DNA of 64,000 nt, from the NCBI RefSeq assembly GCF_001510895.1, contig NZ_LPWA01000114.1, positions 16,243-80,242 of the forward strand, read 5' to 3'. The stretch's first letter is position 1. Each line of letters starts with the position of its first letter. The position numbers were made by a program, and so were the translations under genes. This DNA comes from Mesorhizobium loti. GTDB taxonomy: Bacteria > Pseudomonadota > Alphaproteobacteria > Rhizobiales > Rhizobiaceae. The notes under the pieces are model-generated. The model saw nothing but the letters and a program-made list of their open reading frames with translations, did not search any database and had not been told where the DNA came from. Positions 28,045 to 38,532 of the stretch are shown here, piece by piece.

Positions 28045-28163
28045 TCTATTGTCTCCGGATTTTTGACGCGGAAGGTCCTTGCTTCGGACGAAGATCGAAG
28101 CGATCAGATCAACGACAGATTTTTGCGAAGCAACCGCTTTCCGCGGAAATGCAAATGTGGGTT

Positions 28164-29279
28164 CTACAGGCGGCTGGATTCTACCTGCTGCTTTAGGCCA
28201 TCTATTATTTTAAAGACCTCAGACAGCAGCATGTCCATTTGCGCTCTTGTGCCTATGCTTATTCTTATATGTTCTTTCAAGCATGGCTCAGAAAAAACGG
28301 CGACCAGTACTTTACGTCGTTCCAAGGCCTGCTGCCACCATCTACCGTCTTGTCCTGCCGGCACGCGGGCTAGCAGGAAGTTTGCATGCGAAGGCGTTAC
28401 GGAAAATCCCAGTTGCGAGAGCGCGAAGCACACGCGCTCCCGCTCCTGCTTGATGTGCCTGTGGTTCTCTTCATAGGCATCGCGATGTGCAAGGATGCTG
28501 ACGCCAACCGCATGGCCGATCACGTTCATGTTGAAAACATTTTGGATGTTGCGCAGCCTTCCAATGATTTCGGGATGACCAAATCCAAAACCGATACGAA
28601 TACCGGCGGCGGCGTAGCTTTTTGAAAATGTCCGCAGGAGCAGAATATTGGGATAATGATCGATAAGGCGCAGGCCATTATCAGGAGCGAAGTCGACATA
28701 GGCCTCATCCAGAACGATCAGGCGATCCGACTGCGCCGCGAGGCGTTCGATTTCTGCCACCGGAACGAATGTTCCACTTGGATTGTTCGGATTAGCTAGA
28801 AGAATGAATTTGGCGCCTTCTGCAGGACCAGAGAGCAATTCCTCTACCGGCAGGACATCAGATTGACCGCATTCGATTTCAAGAAATTGAGCTCCCTGCA
28901 CCATGGCGAGTTTGCGGTTGAACGAAAAGCCTGGCGATAGCATCGCCGCGCTGTCGCCAGGGGCTAGGAAGGCTTTGTAGATGAGTCCGAGGAGTTCGGA
29001 GGATCCGTTTCCGGCAATCACCTGATCTTTGGTGAGTCCAAAGGCATCAGCCGCCGCTTCCCTCAAGCTGATGTTGTCGTGCTCTGGATATAAATACTGC
29101 TGCTCAAGGGCGGCAATTGCACTTTGCATTACGACTTCCGGCATCGGAAATGGATTCTCGTTCGTATTTAGCCTGACGCAGCTATCGTCCAGCGAAGGGC
29201 GATCGGACGGCAAAGGCTCTAGTTCCCTTGGCACCTGCAAAAACGACGACAGCACGCTTTTTAGTTTTGTTCCCGACAT
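28164..29279 (-). CDS. HisC-like class I/II PLP aminotransferase (371 aa)
   Basis: Histidinol-phosphate/aromatic aminotransferase family. VRLNTNENPFPMPE is the usual N-terminal block, the PLP Lys lies in LRTFSKSYAAAGIRIGF, and NPNNPSGT and DEAYVDF are conserved. GGAGAGGAT lies just before the ATG at 29279; the in-frame extension to 29396 has no support. No other his genes are near, so it is likely an island paralog, perhaps for an unusual amino acid rather than histidine. Specificity cannot be read from sequence. Confidence 0.85.
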   Translation of the reverse strand: MSGTKLKSVLSSFLQVPRELEPLPSDRPSLDDSCVRLNTNENPFPMPEVVMQSAIAALEQQYLYPEHDNISLREAAADAFGLTKDQVIAGNGSSELLGLIYKAFLAPGDSAAMLSPGFSFNRKLAMVQGAQFLEIECGQSDVLPVEELLSGPAEGAKFILLANPNNPSGTFVPVAEIERLAAQSDRLIVLDEAYVDFAPDNGLRLIDHYPNILLLRTFSKSYAAAGIRIGFGFGHPEIIGRLRNIQNVFNMNVIGHAVGVSILAHRDAYEENHRHIKQERERVCFALSQLGFSVTPSHANFLLARVPAGQDGRWWQQALERRKVLVAVFSEPCLKEHIRISIGTRAQMDMLLSEVFKIIDGLKQQVESSRL

Positions 29280-29835
29280 ATCCTCTCCAGTTGACTTGAG
29301 GGCGCAATTATCCACCCTCGACTTGCTCGAGTTCACCCCCCGCCAATTCGCTGCACTCAATCTTTCGGTGCAATATCGTTCTTTCTCACCGTGCATTCAA
29401 AGTTAGATGAATGCTCTTCGATGAGGCGACTTACTATTTTATTTCCGTCAGTCCGGGTTATAGAATTTTCCTGCCCTCATGCGATATTTTTTGAAGAGCA
29501 CATGAGGATGCCGTCCTTTCTGAAGCTATGCTTTGCTTATGCATGCCTCGCCCGTTGTTCATGGACTTATTGGAGGTTGGTTGCGAACCGGCGTTGATCT
29601 GCGCAAGATCGCTTTTCGGCCACGGCTAATGCGGCGCCACAGCATTTCTACCGCTCGCGTCAATAGCCGGCCAGGACCTCCCGATTCTCGTGCTGGATTT
29701 CCCGGGGTCGACTCGTTTGAATTTCTTTTGTCGACCCTGTGCCGGTGTACAGCGCTCCAGGCGAAAACCCGACGCATATAGATGCACGTTGTTTGCTCAA
29801 GCGCGATTGGGCTGCTTCCGGCGCCGTTGTTTTCA
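29280..29835. other. No recognisable gene
   Basis: Upstream region of the aminotransferase and 3' flank of dctA. Short frames on both strands show no known motif. Confidence 0.5.
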
Positions 29836-31266
29836 TCAATCCGCGAGTCCTCGCTTGGTGTCTGCGGCTCGCCCGTGCTGTGCTGGTGACCGATCAGGCG
29901 AAGAGACGACTCGCAACGAGGCGACCTCACCCGGCGGCTGCGCGACGGGTGGCTGGCCGGCCAGTGTCTCGGCAAGATGATGCCCTGCAAACGCCGCTTC
30001 CAACTGCGCCTGGTCCAATTCGCCTTCCCAACGGGCGACCACGAGCGTTGCCACGGCATTGCCGATAATGTTCGTGAGGGCCCGGCACTCGGACATGAAA
30101 CGGTCGATCCCGAGGATCAATGCCATGCCAGCCACCGGAACGGACGGCACCACAGAAAGAGTAGCGGCCAGTGTGACGAAGCCGGCTCCGGTGACCCCCG
30201 CCGCCCCCTTGGAGGAAAGCATCGCAACGAGCAGCAATAGGATCTGATCGCCGATCGAAAGATCCGTATTCGTCGCCTGGGCGATAAAGAGGGCCGCAAG
30301 CGTCATATAGATATTGGTGCCGTCCAGATTGAAGGAATATCCGGTCGGAATGACTAGGCCCACGATTGAACGCTTGGCGCCAGCCTTCTCCATCTTCTCC
30401 ATGAGAGTGGGCAGCGCGGCCTCGGAGGAGGACGTTCCAAGAACCAATAGCAGCTCTTCCTTGATGTATCGGATGAGAGAAACGATCGAGAAGCCATTGT
30501 AACGGCAGACCGCGCCGAGAACGATAAACACGAAGAGAAAGGCCGTGACGTAGAACGTCCCGACCAGCATTGCGAGATTGGCGACGGAGCCGATGCCGTA
30601 CTTGCCGATTGTGAAGGCCATGGCGCCGAACGCGCCGATTGGGGCAGCCTTCATCAGGATGCCGACGAGCGCAAAGACCGGTACGGTGAGCGCCTGGAGG
30701 AAGGAACTGATCGGCTCGCCCATCTCTCCAACCATCGCAAGCGCAATGCCAAACAGGACCGAGAAGAAAAGGACCTGAAGGATGTCACCGTCTGCAAAGG
30801 CGGCTACAATCGTGGTCGGGATGATGTTCATCAGAAAGCCCGTGACGGACTGCTCGTGGGCCTTTGCGGCATAGGGATTGACGGCTTGAACATCGAGCGA
30901 GGCCGGATCAATGTTGAGACCGGCGCCCGGCTGAACGACATTGGACACGATGAGGCCGACGATCAGTGCCAGCGTCGAGAAGGTGAGGAAATAGACCATC
31001 GCCTTGCTGGCTACCCGGCCGACCTTTTGAAGGTTGCGCATGCCGGCGATGCCAGTCGCGACGGTCAAAAAGATCACTGGTGCGATGATCATCTTGACGA
31101 GCTTGATGAAGGCGTCGCCAAGCGGCTTCATGTGTTCGCCGGTTTCGGGGCTGAAATGGCCGAGCGCGACGCCCAGGGCGATGGCGGCAATCACCTGCAC
31201 GTAAAGCCGTGAATAGAAAGGCTTTCTGGGCGCGACCTGCGCGTTGGGGGGCTGTGGGCTCAACAT
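29836..31266 (-). CDS. dctA: C4-dicarboxylate transporter DctA (476 aa)
   Basis: Proton/sodium-coupled DAACS-family importer of succinate, malate and fumarate, the main carbon feed of bacteroids. Hallmarks are the first helices after FYSRLYVQVIAAIALGVALGHF, the serine-rich re-entrant loop GTSSSEAALP, the NLDGTNIYM motif, and GAAGVTGAGF. The ATG at 31266 follows GGGAGAGAG; a long in-frame extension upstream is spurious. The C-terminal tail is longer than in most DctA. Divergent from dctB. Confidence 0.95.
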   Translation of the reverse strand: MLSPQPPNAQVAPRKPFYSRLYVQVIAAIALGVALGHFSPETGEHMKPLGDAFIKLVKMIIAPVIFLTVATGIAGMRNLQKVGRVASKAMVYFLTFSTLALIVGLIVSNVVQPGAGLNIDPASLDVQAVNPYAAKAHEQSVTGFLMNIIPTTIVAAFADGDILQVLFFSVLFGIALAMVGEMGEPISSFLQALTVPVFALVGILMKAAPIGAFGAMAFTIGKYGIGSVANLAMLVGTFYVTAFLFVFIVLGAVCRYNGFSIVSLIRYIKEELLLVLGTSSSEAALPTLMEKMEKAGAKRSIVGLVIPTGYSFNLDGTNIYMTLAALFIAQATNTDLSIGDQILLLLVAMLSSKGAAGVTGAGFVTLAATLSVVPSVPVAGMALILGIDRFMSECRALTNIIGNAVATLVVARWEGELDQAQLEAAFAGHHLAETLAGQPPVAQPPGEVASLRVVSSPDRSPAQHGRAADTKRGLAD

Positions 31267-31359
31267 CAATCTCTCTCCCAGACCGGATCTCGGCACCGCC
31301 TCTCCTCCCGGGTTTTTCCCGATCGCTGCGCTCCGGTCGAACGCTGCTGCGCTGTTCGT

Positions 31360-31375
31360 CGCAAGCCCCATGCCA
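31360..31375 (-). promoter_or_regulatory. Sigma-54 promoter of dctA
   Basis: On the minus strand TGGCATGGGGCTTGCG has GG-N10-GC spacing and a near-consensus match. It lies about 95 bp before the dctA start. Confidence 0.8.
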
Positions 31376-31438
31376 AACCGAGAGGCCCGAGCGGATCGCG
31401 CAATTAGGATTTTTTCGGGAAGGCTGCGCCATGCATGT

Positions 31439-31484
31439 GTGTGATTTTCCGCACTTTCTGGTTCCATCTGGCGAAATCCGGCAC
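31439..31484. promoter_or_regulatory. Putative tandem DctD-binding sites
   Basis: Two similar elements, TGTGATTTTCCGCAC (31440-31454) and TGGCGAAATCCGGCAC (31469-31484), are spaced about 30 bp apart and lie 65-110 bp upstream of the dctA -24/-12 promoter. Tandem sites of this type bind DctD in other rhizobia. Confidence 0.6.
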
Positions 31485-31537
31485 TAAGGTTCAGTCTGGA
31501 GATCGCGGTAGCAGACGACGGCATCAGCGAGGGTGGC

Positions 31538-33378
31538 TTGCATAAGACCCCGTTCAACTTCCCTGGCAGATTGGGCACCGGTAGATTTCTCTGGCTTGCG
31601 GTTTTGTTTGCAATTCTTAGTCCGGGGCTCGGTTTTTTTGTTTTTGCAGCCGGCCGTATTGCCGGCACCAAAGCTGAGTCAGACCTACGCGACCGTGCTC
31701 TTGCCGCGCGCCCACTTGCAGCCGACACTTTGAAAGGAGACGTCGAGAAGCAGCGGCTGATTCCGCGCGTCTTGGCTCGTGATGGTGCGGTCCAGGAGAT
31801 GCTTCGCAGTCCGGGCACCGGTGGGGAAGCTGCGCTGGATGAAAAGCTTCGAGCCATCGCGCGCGACGCCGCTTCTTCAGTCATTTACGTCATCAACAGT
31901 GAGGGAACGACGGTTGCTGCGAGCAATGCCGGCAAGCCCACCAGTTTTGTCGGCCGCGATTACCGTTTCCGTCACTACTTCGTTGAAGCGATGGCGAGCG
32001 GCATGGCCACGCAATACGCACTTGGTACCATCAGCAAGCGGCCCGGCCTCTTCTTGTCGAGCCGGATCGATGGACCGGAGGGGCCGCTCGGTGTCGTTGT
32101 GGTGAAGGTCGAGCTCGACCGTGTGGAGTCGAGCTGGCGCGAGAGCGGTCTCGTGGTCTTCACGAGCGACGAGCGCGGCGTCGTCCTTTCGACCAGCGTG
32201 CCTCAATGGCGTTTTGGCGCTCTCTCCCCTCTTTCCAAAAAAGAGGCAAAAATCGCCCGCGATCTTCTGCAGCTGCCTGGCGCGGCGTTCGAGCCCGTTC
32301 CGCTTTCGCACCGCGGCGGCAACCTGGTCACCGCAAGTACCGCCGACAAAGCAGCCGGCTTTGTCACGGTTTCGCAGGATCTCGGCAAAGTGATCCCAGG
32401 TTGGCGGCTGTCACTGCTCATTCCTGCCGACGCAGAGATTTCCGCGGCGATGATGACAGCCCGCGCGACAGCACTGCTTGCCCTCGTGCTCGTGGCATTT
32501 GCCGTTTCCGTTATTGTTCGACGCGCCGGGCGATCCGACAACGGCAGGACGCGCTTGCGCGCATGAACGCGGAACTGGAACATCGCGTCAACTTGCGTAC
32601 GGCAGAGCTCCGCCGCTCGAACGAAGCGCTCGCAGCTCAGATAGCCGAGCGTGAGAATGCCGAGGCAAGGGTGCGCCGGTTACGTGACGAACTCTCTCAG
32701 GCGAATCGCCTCTCAATTCTTGGACAGATCGCAGCCGGAGTTGCTCACGAGATTAACCAGCCGGTCACAGCAATTCGCACCTATGCCGAAAATGCTTCAC
32801 GTCTTCTGCAAGGCGACAGGCCGCAAGAAACCGCAGGGAATTTGAAATCGATCATCGCTATAACGGGACGCATTGGGGCGATCACTGAAACGCTGCGATC
32901 GTTCTCCCGCCGCGCACCCGCTTCTGTGGGGCCGATATTGGCGGAGGAGGCGATCGACGGGGCGCTTTCGCTGCTTTCGGGCCGAATCCGCGAATCTGGC
33001 GTGACGATCGAACGGCAACGGACAGATCCGTCTCCGATGGTGATGGCAAGTTGCGTTCGGCTGGAGCAAATCCTGGTCAATCTCCTGCAGAATTCGCTCG
33101 ATGCCCTGAAAGGTCTGCCGGAGCCGCGGATCGAGATAGCGATTGCCCAGAGCAGGGAAACGGTCACCATTTCGGTTCGAGACAACGGTGCCGGCCTCGC
33201 CCCTGAAATTCGCAAGAGCCTCTTCATGCCATTTACCACAACCAAGGAAAAGGGGCTCGGTCTTGGTCTGCTTATTTCAGAGGAAATCGCCCGGGAGCTC
33301 GGCGGCTCGTTGCGACTCGATGCCAGCCACGAGAAAGGGATGACTTCGTTCACCATCGAATTGAGGCGTGCCGAATGA
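31538..33378 (+). pseudogene. dctB: C4-dicarboxylate sensor kinase DctB, frameshifted (about 613 aa if repaired)
   Basis: Membrane histidine kinase sensing C4-dicarboxylates. First frame: an N-terminal membrane helix, a periplasmic PAS-like sensor with the FVGRDYRFRHYF block, and a second membrane helix (about 305-325). Second frame: coiled coil, H-box GVAHEINQP, N-box NLLQNSLDAL, and ATP-binding RDNGAGLAP and GLGLGL. The frames join near 32520-32530, where one missing base would restore R-R-R-R-A-I-R. The predicted start is TTG after GGGTGG. Its TGA overlaps the dctD ATG. Function depends on whether the frameshift is real. Confidence 0.88.
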
Positions 33379-34748
33379 GTGGCGAAAAAGGGCCTGTCAT
33401 CTTCGTCGACGACGACGAGGATCTGCTGCCCGCTGCAGGGCAGATGCTGGAACTTGCCGGCTTTAGCCCTATCGTCGTCAATTCCGCCGAGGCCGCACTC
33501 GCCAGAATCGACGAGAACTTCAATGGTCCCGTCGTCAGCGACATCCGCATGCCCAAAATGAACGGGCTTCAGCTCTTTGACCGGGTGAAAGCAATCGATC
33601 CGGACATCCCTGTTGTCCTTATCACTGGGCACGGCGACGTCGAACTCGCCGTTGCCGCCATCAAGGACGGCGCTTACGATTTCATCTCCAAGCCATATGA
33701 GAACGACCGGCTTTTGGTGACGCTGAATCGCGCTTCCGAAAACCGGCACCTAGTCCTGGAAAACAGGCGCCTCAGGGATGCGGTCGTGCGATCCGCGGGC
33801 GATATGCCTCTCCTAGGGAACGCGCCGAGTATGACATGGCTGCGAGAAACGATCCGCCAGATCGCCGATACGGATGTGGACGTCCTTGTAGAGGGTGAAA
33901 CCGGCACGGGTAAGGAGGTGGTCGCGGATCTGCTTCACCGCTGGAGCAGACGAAGCACGAAGCCGTTCGTGGCCTTGAACTGCGGGGCGCTGCCCGAAAG
34001 CGTTATCGAAAGCGAACTTTTCGGCCACGAAGCAGGTGCGTTTACCGGTGCGCATAGGCGCAGGATCGGTCGACTCGAATATGCGAATGGCGGTACGCTA
34101 TTCCTCGACGAAATCGAGTCCATGCCGCCTGCACTCCAGATTAAACTCCTAAGGGTACTCGAGACCCGTCAGGTCACGCCACTCGGAACCAACGAAACCC
34201 GCAGCATCAATGTTCGTGTCGTGGCTGCGACGAAGGTCGATTTGAGCGATCCGGCCGCCCGCGGTGACTTCAGGGAAGATCTGTATTTCCGCCTGAACGT
34301 CGTGACGGTCCATATCCCGCCTCTTCGCGAGCGGCGCGAGGACATCCCGATCCTCTTTGCGTATTTCTTGGAACGCGCGTGCAAACGCTTCGGCAAGCCA
34401 GGGTGGGAGATAACCGCGGCCGCGCGTAATCATCTCATGGGCCATGTTTGGCCCGGCAATGTCCGCGAACTTGCGCATTTCGCGGATCGGGTTGCACTGG
34501 GACTTGAAGGGGCGCCGAATTCGCTCCCTGGAAAAAGAGACGCCGAATTGAGCCTCTCTCTTTCCGAAAAGGTTAGTCTTTATGAGGCGACCGTCATCCG
34601 CAACGCATTGCGGGAATGCGATGGCGACGTGAGGAGGACGACTGCGTTTCTGCAGGTGCCCCGCAAAACCTTCTACGACAAGCTGAAACGCTATGGAATA
34701 ATTCCAGGCGTGTATCGAAGCAGCAGCGATTGTTCGAAATCTTCTTGA
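33375..34748 (+). CDS. dctD: Response regulator DctD, sigma-54 activator (457 aa)
   Basis: Receiver domain (VDDDEDLLP acidic pocket, phospho-acceptor Asp in SDIRMPK, Lys in SKPYEN) is followed by an AAA+ domain (Walker A GETGTGKE, sigma-54 loop GAFTGA) and a Fis-type HTH (RRTTAFLQVPRKTFYDKLKRYGI). It activates dctA with RpoN after phosphorylation by DctB. The start overlaps the dctB stop. Confidence 0.95.
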   Translation: MSGEKGPVIFVDDDEDLLPAAGQMLELAGFSPIVVNSAEAALARIDENFNGPVVSDIRMPKMNGLQLFDRVKAIDPDIPVVLITGHGDVELAVAAIKDGAYDFISKPYENDRLLVTLNRASENRHLVLENRRLRDAVVRSAGDMPLLGNAPSMTWLRETIRQIADTDVDVLVEGETGTGKEVVADLLHRWSRRSTKPFVALNCGALPESVIESELFGHEAGAFTGAHRRRIGRLEYANGGTLFLDEIESMPPALQIKLLRVLETRQVTPLGTNETRSINVRVVAATKVDLSDPAARGDFREDLYFRLNVVTVHIPPLRERREDIPILFAYFLERACKRFGKPGWEITAAARNHLMGHVWPGNVRELAHFADRVALGLEGAPNSLPGKRDAELSLSLSEKVSLYEATVIRNALRECDGDVRRTTAFLQVPRKTFYDKLKRYGIIPGVYRSSSDCSKSS

Positions 34749-35055
34749 ACGCGCCATCGCGGAAAGGCTGCTATGGGCTTGTGGGCACCGGGAAAATGAA
34801 AGCTGCTTGCGCCCAATACACACTTCACCCGTGCGGATAAGTCAGGGGCGCGCTCTTTGCTGCATATCTGTTCTTTCGGTCGATGCGTGCTCATGCAGTT
34901 GCGTCGAACTGCCAACGAGCACGCGCTGTAATCGCCGAATCCGGCGAAGAAGGGATCTGCTGAGACATCGGCGGCATCAACGCAGACTGACACATTTTGT
35001 CAAATTCCGGGACCCGTCCTCTATGTTCCCCATGACTTCCTGCTAGACTCGAATC
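34749..35055. other. Intergenic region between dctD and the LacI-type gene
   Basis: No gene or clear operator was found. The promoter of the downstream regulator should lie here. Confidence 0.4.
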
Positions 35056-36087
35056 ATGACTAAGCGCCCCACAATTGCAGATCTCGCCCGCGAAGCCGGG
35101 GTTAGCGTAGCGACCGTCAATCGGGTTTTGAAAGATCGTCGACTGGTGAGGGAACAGACCGCACGACGCGTCTGCGAGGCGGCCCACGCCATCGGCTACA
35201 ACGCAGCTGGTCTGATGCAGCAGCGCGCGCAGCGGATTTTGCCGGAGTACCGATTAGGCTTTATTCTCAGAATGCCGGCCGAGCATTTCTATCAGGATTT
35301 CGCGCGAGAGATCAAAGCTGCTGTCAGCGCGGCACAGTCCTTCCGCGGCATTCCAGTCGTTGAATTCGCGCCATCGCATAGGCCTGGCGACCTGGTCGAG
35401 CTGCTCGAGGACATGGGTGCTCGCTGCCACGCGATCGCGATGATGGCACCGGATCATCCAACCGTCACGGCAGCTGTCGAAGAAATCAAATCGAACGGAA
35501 CCCCGGTTTTTTCGCTGCTTTCCGATTTTGCCGCCGGCGTGCGCGAGGGCTATCTGGGCCTCAACAATCGCAAGGTTGGACGGACGGCCGCCTGGATGTT
35601 TTCCAAAGTTGCAACAAGGCCAGGCAAGGTGGCGGTCTTGGTCGCCGGCCATCGCTTTCAGGGCCCCGAATTGCGAGAAACCGGCTTTCGCTCATACTTT
35701 CGTGAGAAAGCGCCGATGTTCGAGGTGCTGGACACGCGCGTGAATCTCGATACACGGCAAACCACCTACGAGGCCACGCTCGATGTCATACAGTGCGAAT
35801 CTGAACTTGTCGGCTTGTATGTCACCGGCGGTGGCACGGAGGGCGCCATCGCTGCGCTCCGGGAAGAGGGCGAAGGTCGGAATCTCCTCGCGATCGTCAA
35901 CGAGATCACGCCAGAGTCGAGGGCAGCACTCGCGGACGACATCATTACGATGGCGGTTGCCACGCCCCTGCGCCTGCTTTGCCAGGAGTTGATAACGCTG
36001 ATGGCCAGGGCAATCGAGACAGGCACCGCAGAGGCGCCATGGCAGACGTTCTTTCCGTTCGAGATTTATCTGCCGGAAAACATTTGA
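35056..36087 (+). CDS. LacI-family transcriptional regulator (343 aa)
   Basis: N-terminal LacI HTH (PTIADLAREAGVSVATVNRVL, residues 5-25) and hinge, then a periplasmic-binding-protein fold (about 65-330). The class usually binds a sugar or similar metabolite and represses an adjacent transport or catabolic operon. No such operon is next to it, so its ligand and target are unknown. Confidence 0.9.
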   Translation: MTKRPTIADLAREAGVSVATVNRVLKDRRLVREQTARRVCEAAHAIGYNAAGLMQQRAQRILPEYRLGFILRMPAEHFYQDFAREIKAAVSAAQSFRGIPVVEFAPSHRPGDLVELLEDMGARCHAIAMMAPDHPTVTAAVEEIKSNGTPVFSLLSDFAAGVREGYLGLNNRKVGRTAAWMFSKVATRPGKVAVLVAGHRFQGPELRETGFRSYFREKAPMFEVLDTRVNLDTRQTTYEATLDVIQCESELVGLYVTGGGTEGAIAALREEGEGRNLLAIVNEITPESRAALADDIITMAVATPLRLLCQELITLMARAIETGTAEAPWQTFFPFEIYLPENI

Positions 36088-36803
36088 GGCGAGATTCGCT
36101 CTCTTTGAGCGGTTCGCTACGGCAGAGCATAACGACAGAATTCCGCCATACCCCTATCACCGGAAAACGTTCATCGACTCTGCTCCCGTATTCTTCTCGT
36201 TCGGCCCTCTCAGCGAGATGAAACTGGAGAGCCGCATAACTGCGCTACCAGACCATCACCAGGCTAATGTGAGGAGCTTGCCCACAAAGACGCACCACGA
36301 CCATATGATTGTCGCGAAATCGGAAAACACGATCCGAACCGCGGATCGGCGGGCGGGGTCGAACGGAGCCTCAACAATAGACGATTGCAACGGCCTTCGA
36401 AGTGCCCAGGCAATCGCTTCTGCACTCGGTGACGGAAAGTCGCCCTTCAATGGCTATGCAGCCGCCCTACAATCCATGGCGTGGATGAGTTTCATCGAAA
36501 CAATTGATTTTTCGATTTTTTGAAATGAGGCAAATCTCGATCTGGTTGGTTTCAAAGCATGTCCAGCACACGAATGCAAACGGCGCTCGAAAGTATGGAA
36601 GTGAGGTCACCAGACTTGGCGACTCGGTGACTTGAGGGTGAACTCGACCGATAGCCAAGCTTTCGAAGCTGCGCCTCCAGGCGCTCACACTGCTTCTTTT
36701 TATTGCCGTTGTCCCCACTGGCTCCCTTCATCGAGTCGCGGATGCCGCAGTGGTTTGTCTCGCAACCCCAAGAGCATCAGTCTGTAAAGGAAGGGAAAGC
36801 AAT
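36088..36803. other. No recognisable gene
   Basis: Only small open frames with no known motif (for example 36218-36523 plus). Neither a nod box nor a -24/-12 element with correct spacing was seen before the carbonic anhydrase. Confidence 0.5.
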
Positions 36804-37553
36804 ATGCATCGTCGTCACCTGATCAAAGGGTTCGTTGCACAGGGCGCTTGCATCATCTGCGCCGCGGCCGCGCGTGCAAATGAGGCCCATTGGGGATATA
36901 CTGGCCAGGTGGGCCCCGAGCACTGGGCCGATCTGGACAGGAAGAATTTCGTCTGTTCGGCGGGCATGCAGCAATCACCCATTGATATCGCCGATGCCGT
37001 CAAAGCCGACATGCCGCGTATCGCCGTAAATTGGCACAAGGGCCGCAGCAAGATGGTGAATAACGGCCACACCATTCAAATCAATATGGCCGAAGGCAGC
37101 ACGCTGACCCGCGGAGGTCGCACCTTCGAATTGATCCAATTCCACTTTCATGCGCCGAGCGAGCATCGCACAGCTGGCAAGAGTTTCCCGATGGAAGCGC
37201 ATTTCGTCCACAAGGACACGAAGAGCGACGGCTTTGGTGTCCTGGGCATTTTTCTGATACCAGGCGCGACAAATGCCAGCTTTGCAAGCCTGGCAGCGCT
37301 CTTCCCTGCGTGGCCAGGCGCGTCAATGGCCGTCGATATCGATCCCAGCGGGCTTCTCCCGGCCTCGCTTAGCAACTGGACTTATGAGGGATCATTGACG
37401 ACGCCGCCTTGCACCGAGAATGTCGAATGGATGTTGGCAAAAGAACCGGTAGAGGTCGACGCTGCGGATATTGCCCGATTTGCCTCGCTTTACCCCCAGA
37501 ATTCGCGGCCTATCCGTTCAGCCAATCGGCGCTTCATCCTAGACCTCAACTGA
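36804..37553 (+). CDS. Periplasmic alpha-class carbonic anhydrase (249 aa)
   Basis: Zinc enzyme interconverting CO2 and bicarbonate. The zinc histidines are visible in FHFHAPSEH and EAHFVH, and QSPIDI and LTTPPCTE are family blocks. An export signal at the N-terminus (RRHLIKGFVAQGACIICAAAARA) combines an Arg pair with a hydrophobic stretch, so Sec or Tat export is plausible. AAGGAAGGGAAAGC precedes the ATG. An alpha carbonic anhydrase in the M. loti symbiosis island has been reported as expressed in nodules; this may be its ortholog (from memory). Confidence 0.92.
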   Translation: MHRRHLIKGFVAQGACIICAAAARANEAHWGYTGQVGPEHWADLDRKNFVCSAGMQQSPIDIADAVKADMPRIAVNWHKGRSKMVNNGHTIQINMAEGSTLTRGGRTFELIQFHFHAPSEHRTAGKSFPMEAHFVHKDTKSDGFGVLGIFLIPGATNASFASLAALFPAWPGASMAVDIDPSGLLPASLSNWTYEGSLTTPPCTENVEWMLAKEPVEVDAADIARFASLYPQNSRPIRSANRRFILDLN

Positions 37554-38532
37554 GGCCTTGGACTGCGGCAGTAACGAATGCTGGCCCGCATCGGAGGCAG
37601 CCGCGGAACGCGAAAGCCGACCGCCTTTGTTGTCGGTCCCGATGAAGATGAAAGCGGCCGGACCATTGCGGCCGAGATAACCGCAATGCGGGCCGATTTC
37701 GTTAATGCACCAGCGATGTGTCATCGGCACCGGAGTGCGTTTCGTCCACAAGTCTTCGGACCGCAGACTTCCGGCTCCGGGCGTGATCGCCTGCCGATAG
37801 ACACGGCGTTGCTCTATTAGGTAAGGCACCGCCACTGGGCGACAGGAACCCGAGCCAAATCCGGGTCGGCATCGAGCAACCGCTACGGATCTCACCACTC
37901 ATCCCAGATGCAGCAGCGCTTAGTCCCGGCGCCGTTGGCTTTTTGCGGTGGAGGCCCGCTTCTGGATCGGCAGTCGTGGCGTGCGTGTCGTCCGACCGCT
38001 TCTCACCTTGGAAGTTCGACCGCTGTTGCGCCCCACCGGCATAGTGGCTGGGTCGCAGGCACGTTCCGCGCTGCAGCAACGGCATCATGCGGTCGCGCAC
38101 CTCGCGGCCAGGCCAGCCTGAGGCGCTACCCGCCTCTCAACTCCTGTACGACAGTTGTGACTCACCGGCGAAGCAGGGCATAGCAGTCTCAACGGCCCCA
38201 ACAATCTTGTCGGGTTTGTCGAGTTCACGATAGAGGCCACTTTTAGCCGATCTCTTGCTTTGCCAAGGCTAATCGACTGAAAAGAAACGACAAAAGTCCT
38301 TCTTCGGCTCGATCAATCAAATTGGCATGAATCTTGAGGGTCTCCGTTGTCAGGCGGCAGCAGCAGACGGTCTTGATTCATGTCACGGGTGGCCACGAGG
38401 GAGGTTGAAGTGATGCAATGCTCCTACGGCTGCGTTCCTCCTGGCACGGTATGTGTGCACAGAATGTCCGAGTAGTCTTGAAATTCAACATCGCCCCGCG
38501 CGGAAGCAGCGTACAACTTCATGGAATGAGAA
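37554..38532. other. Degenerate region upstream of the hydrazine-type cluster
   Basis: Nearly 1 kb without an intact gene. It contains a transposase remnant (separate entry) and presumably the promoter of the MFS gene. A TGGCACGG...TGTGCA stretch at 38441-38459 resembles a -24/-12 promoter but has the wrong spacing. Confidence 0.5.
37930..38060 (-). pseudogene. Degenerate IS5-type transposase fragment
   Basis: The minus-strand peptide NFQGEKRSDDTHATTADPE (about 37957-38016) closely matches the conserved FxGExRSNxTHxSxTDPEARL region of IS5/IS1182-type DDE transposases. Flanking frames are broken, so only a remnant is left. Confidence 0.55.

Noticed and set aside
31267..31884. About 200-codon N-terminal extension of dctA
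   Set aside because: It runs through the sigma-54 promoter and DctD sites; the internal ATG at 31266 has a good Shine-Dalgarno and fits DctA.
38441..38459. TGGCACGG...TGTGCA resembling a -24/-12 promoter upstream of the hydrazine-type cluster
   Set aside because: The GG and GC doublets are 12 rather than 10 bases apart, and no NifA box was found upstream.
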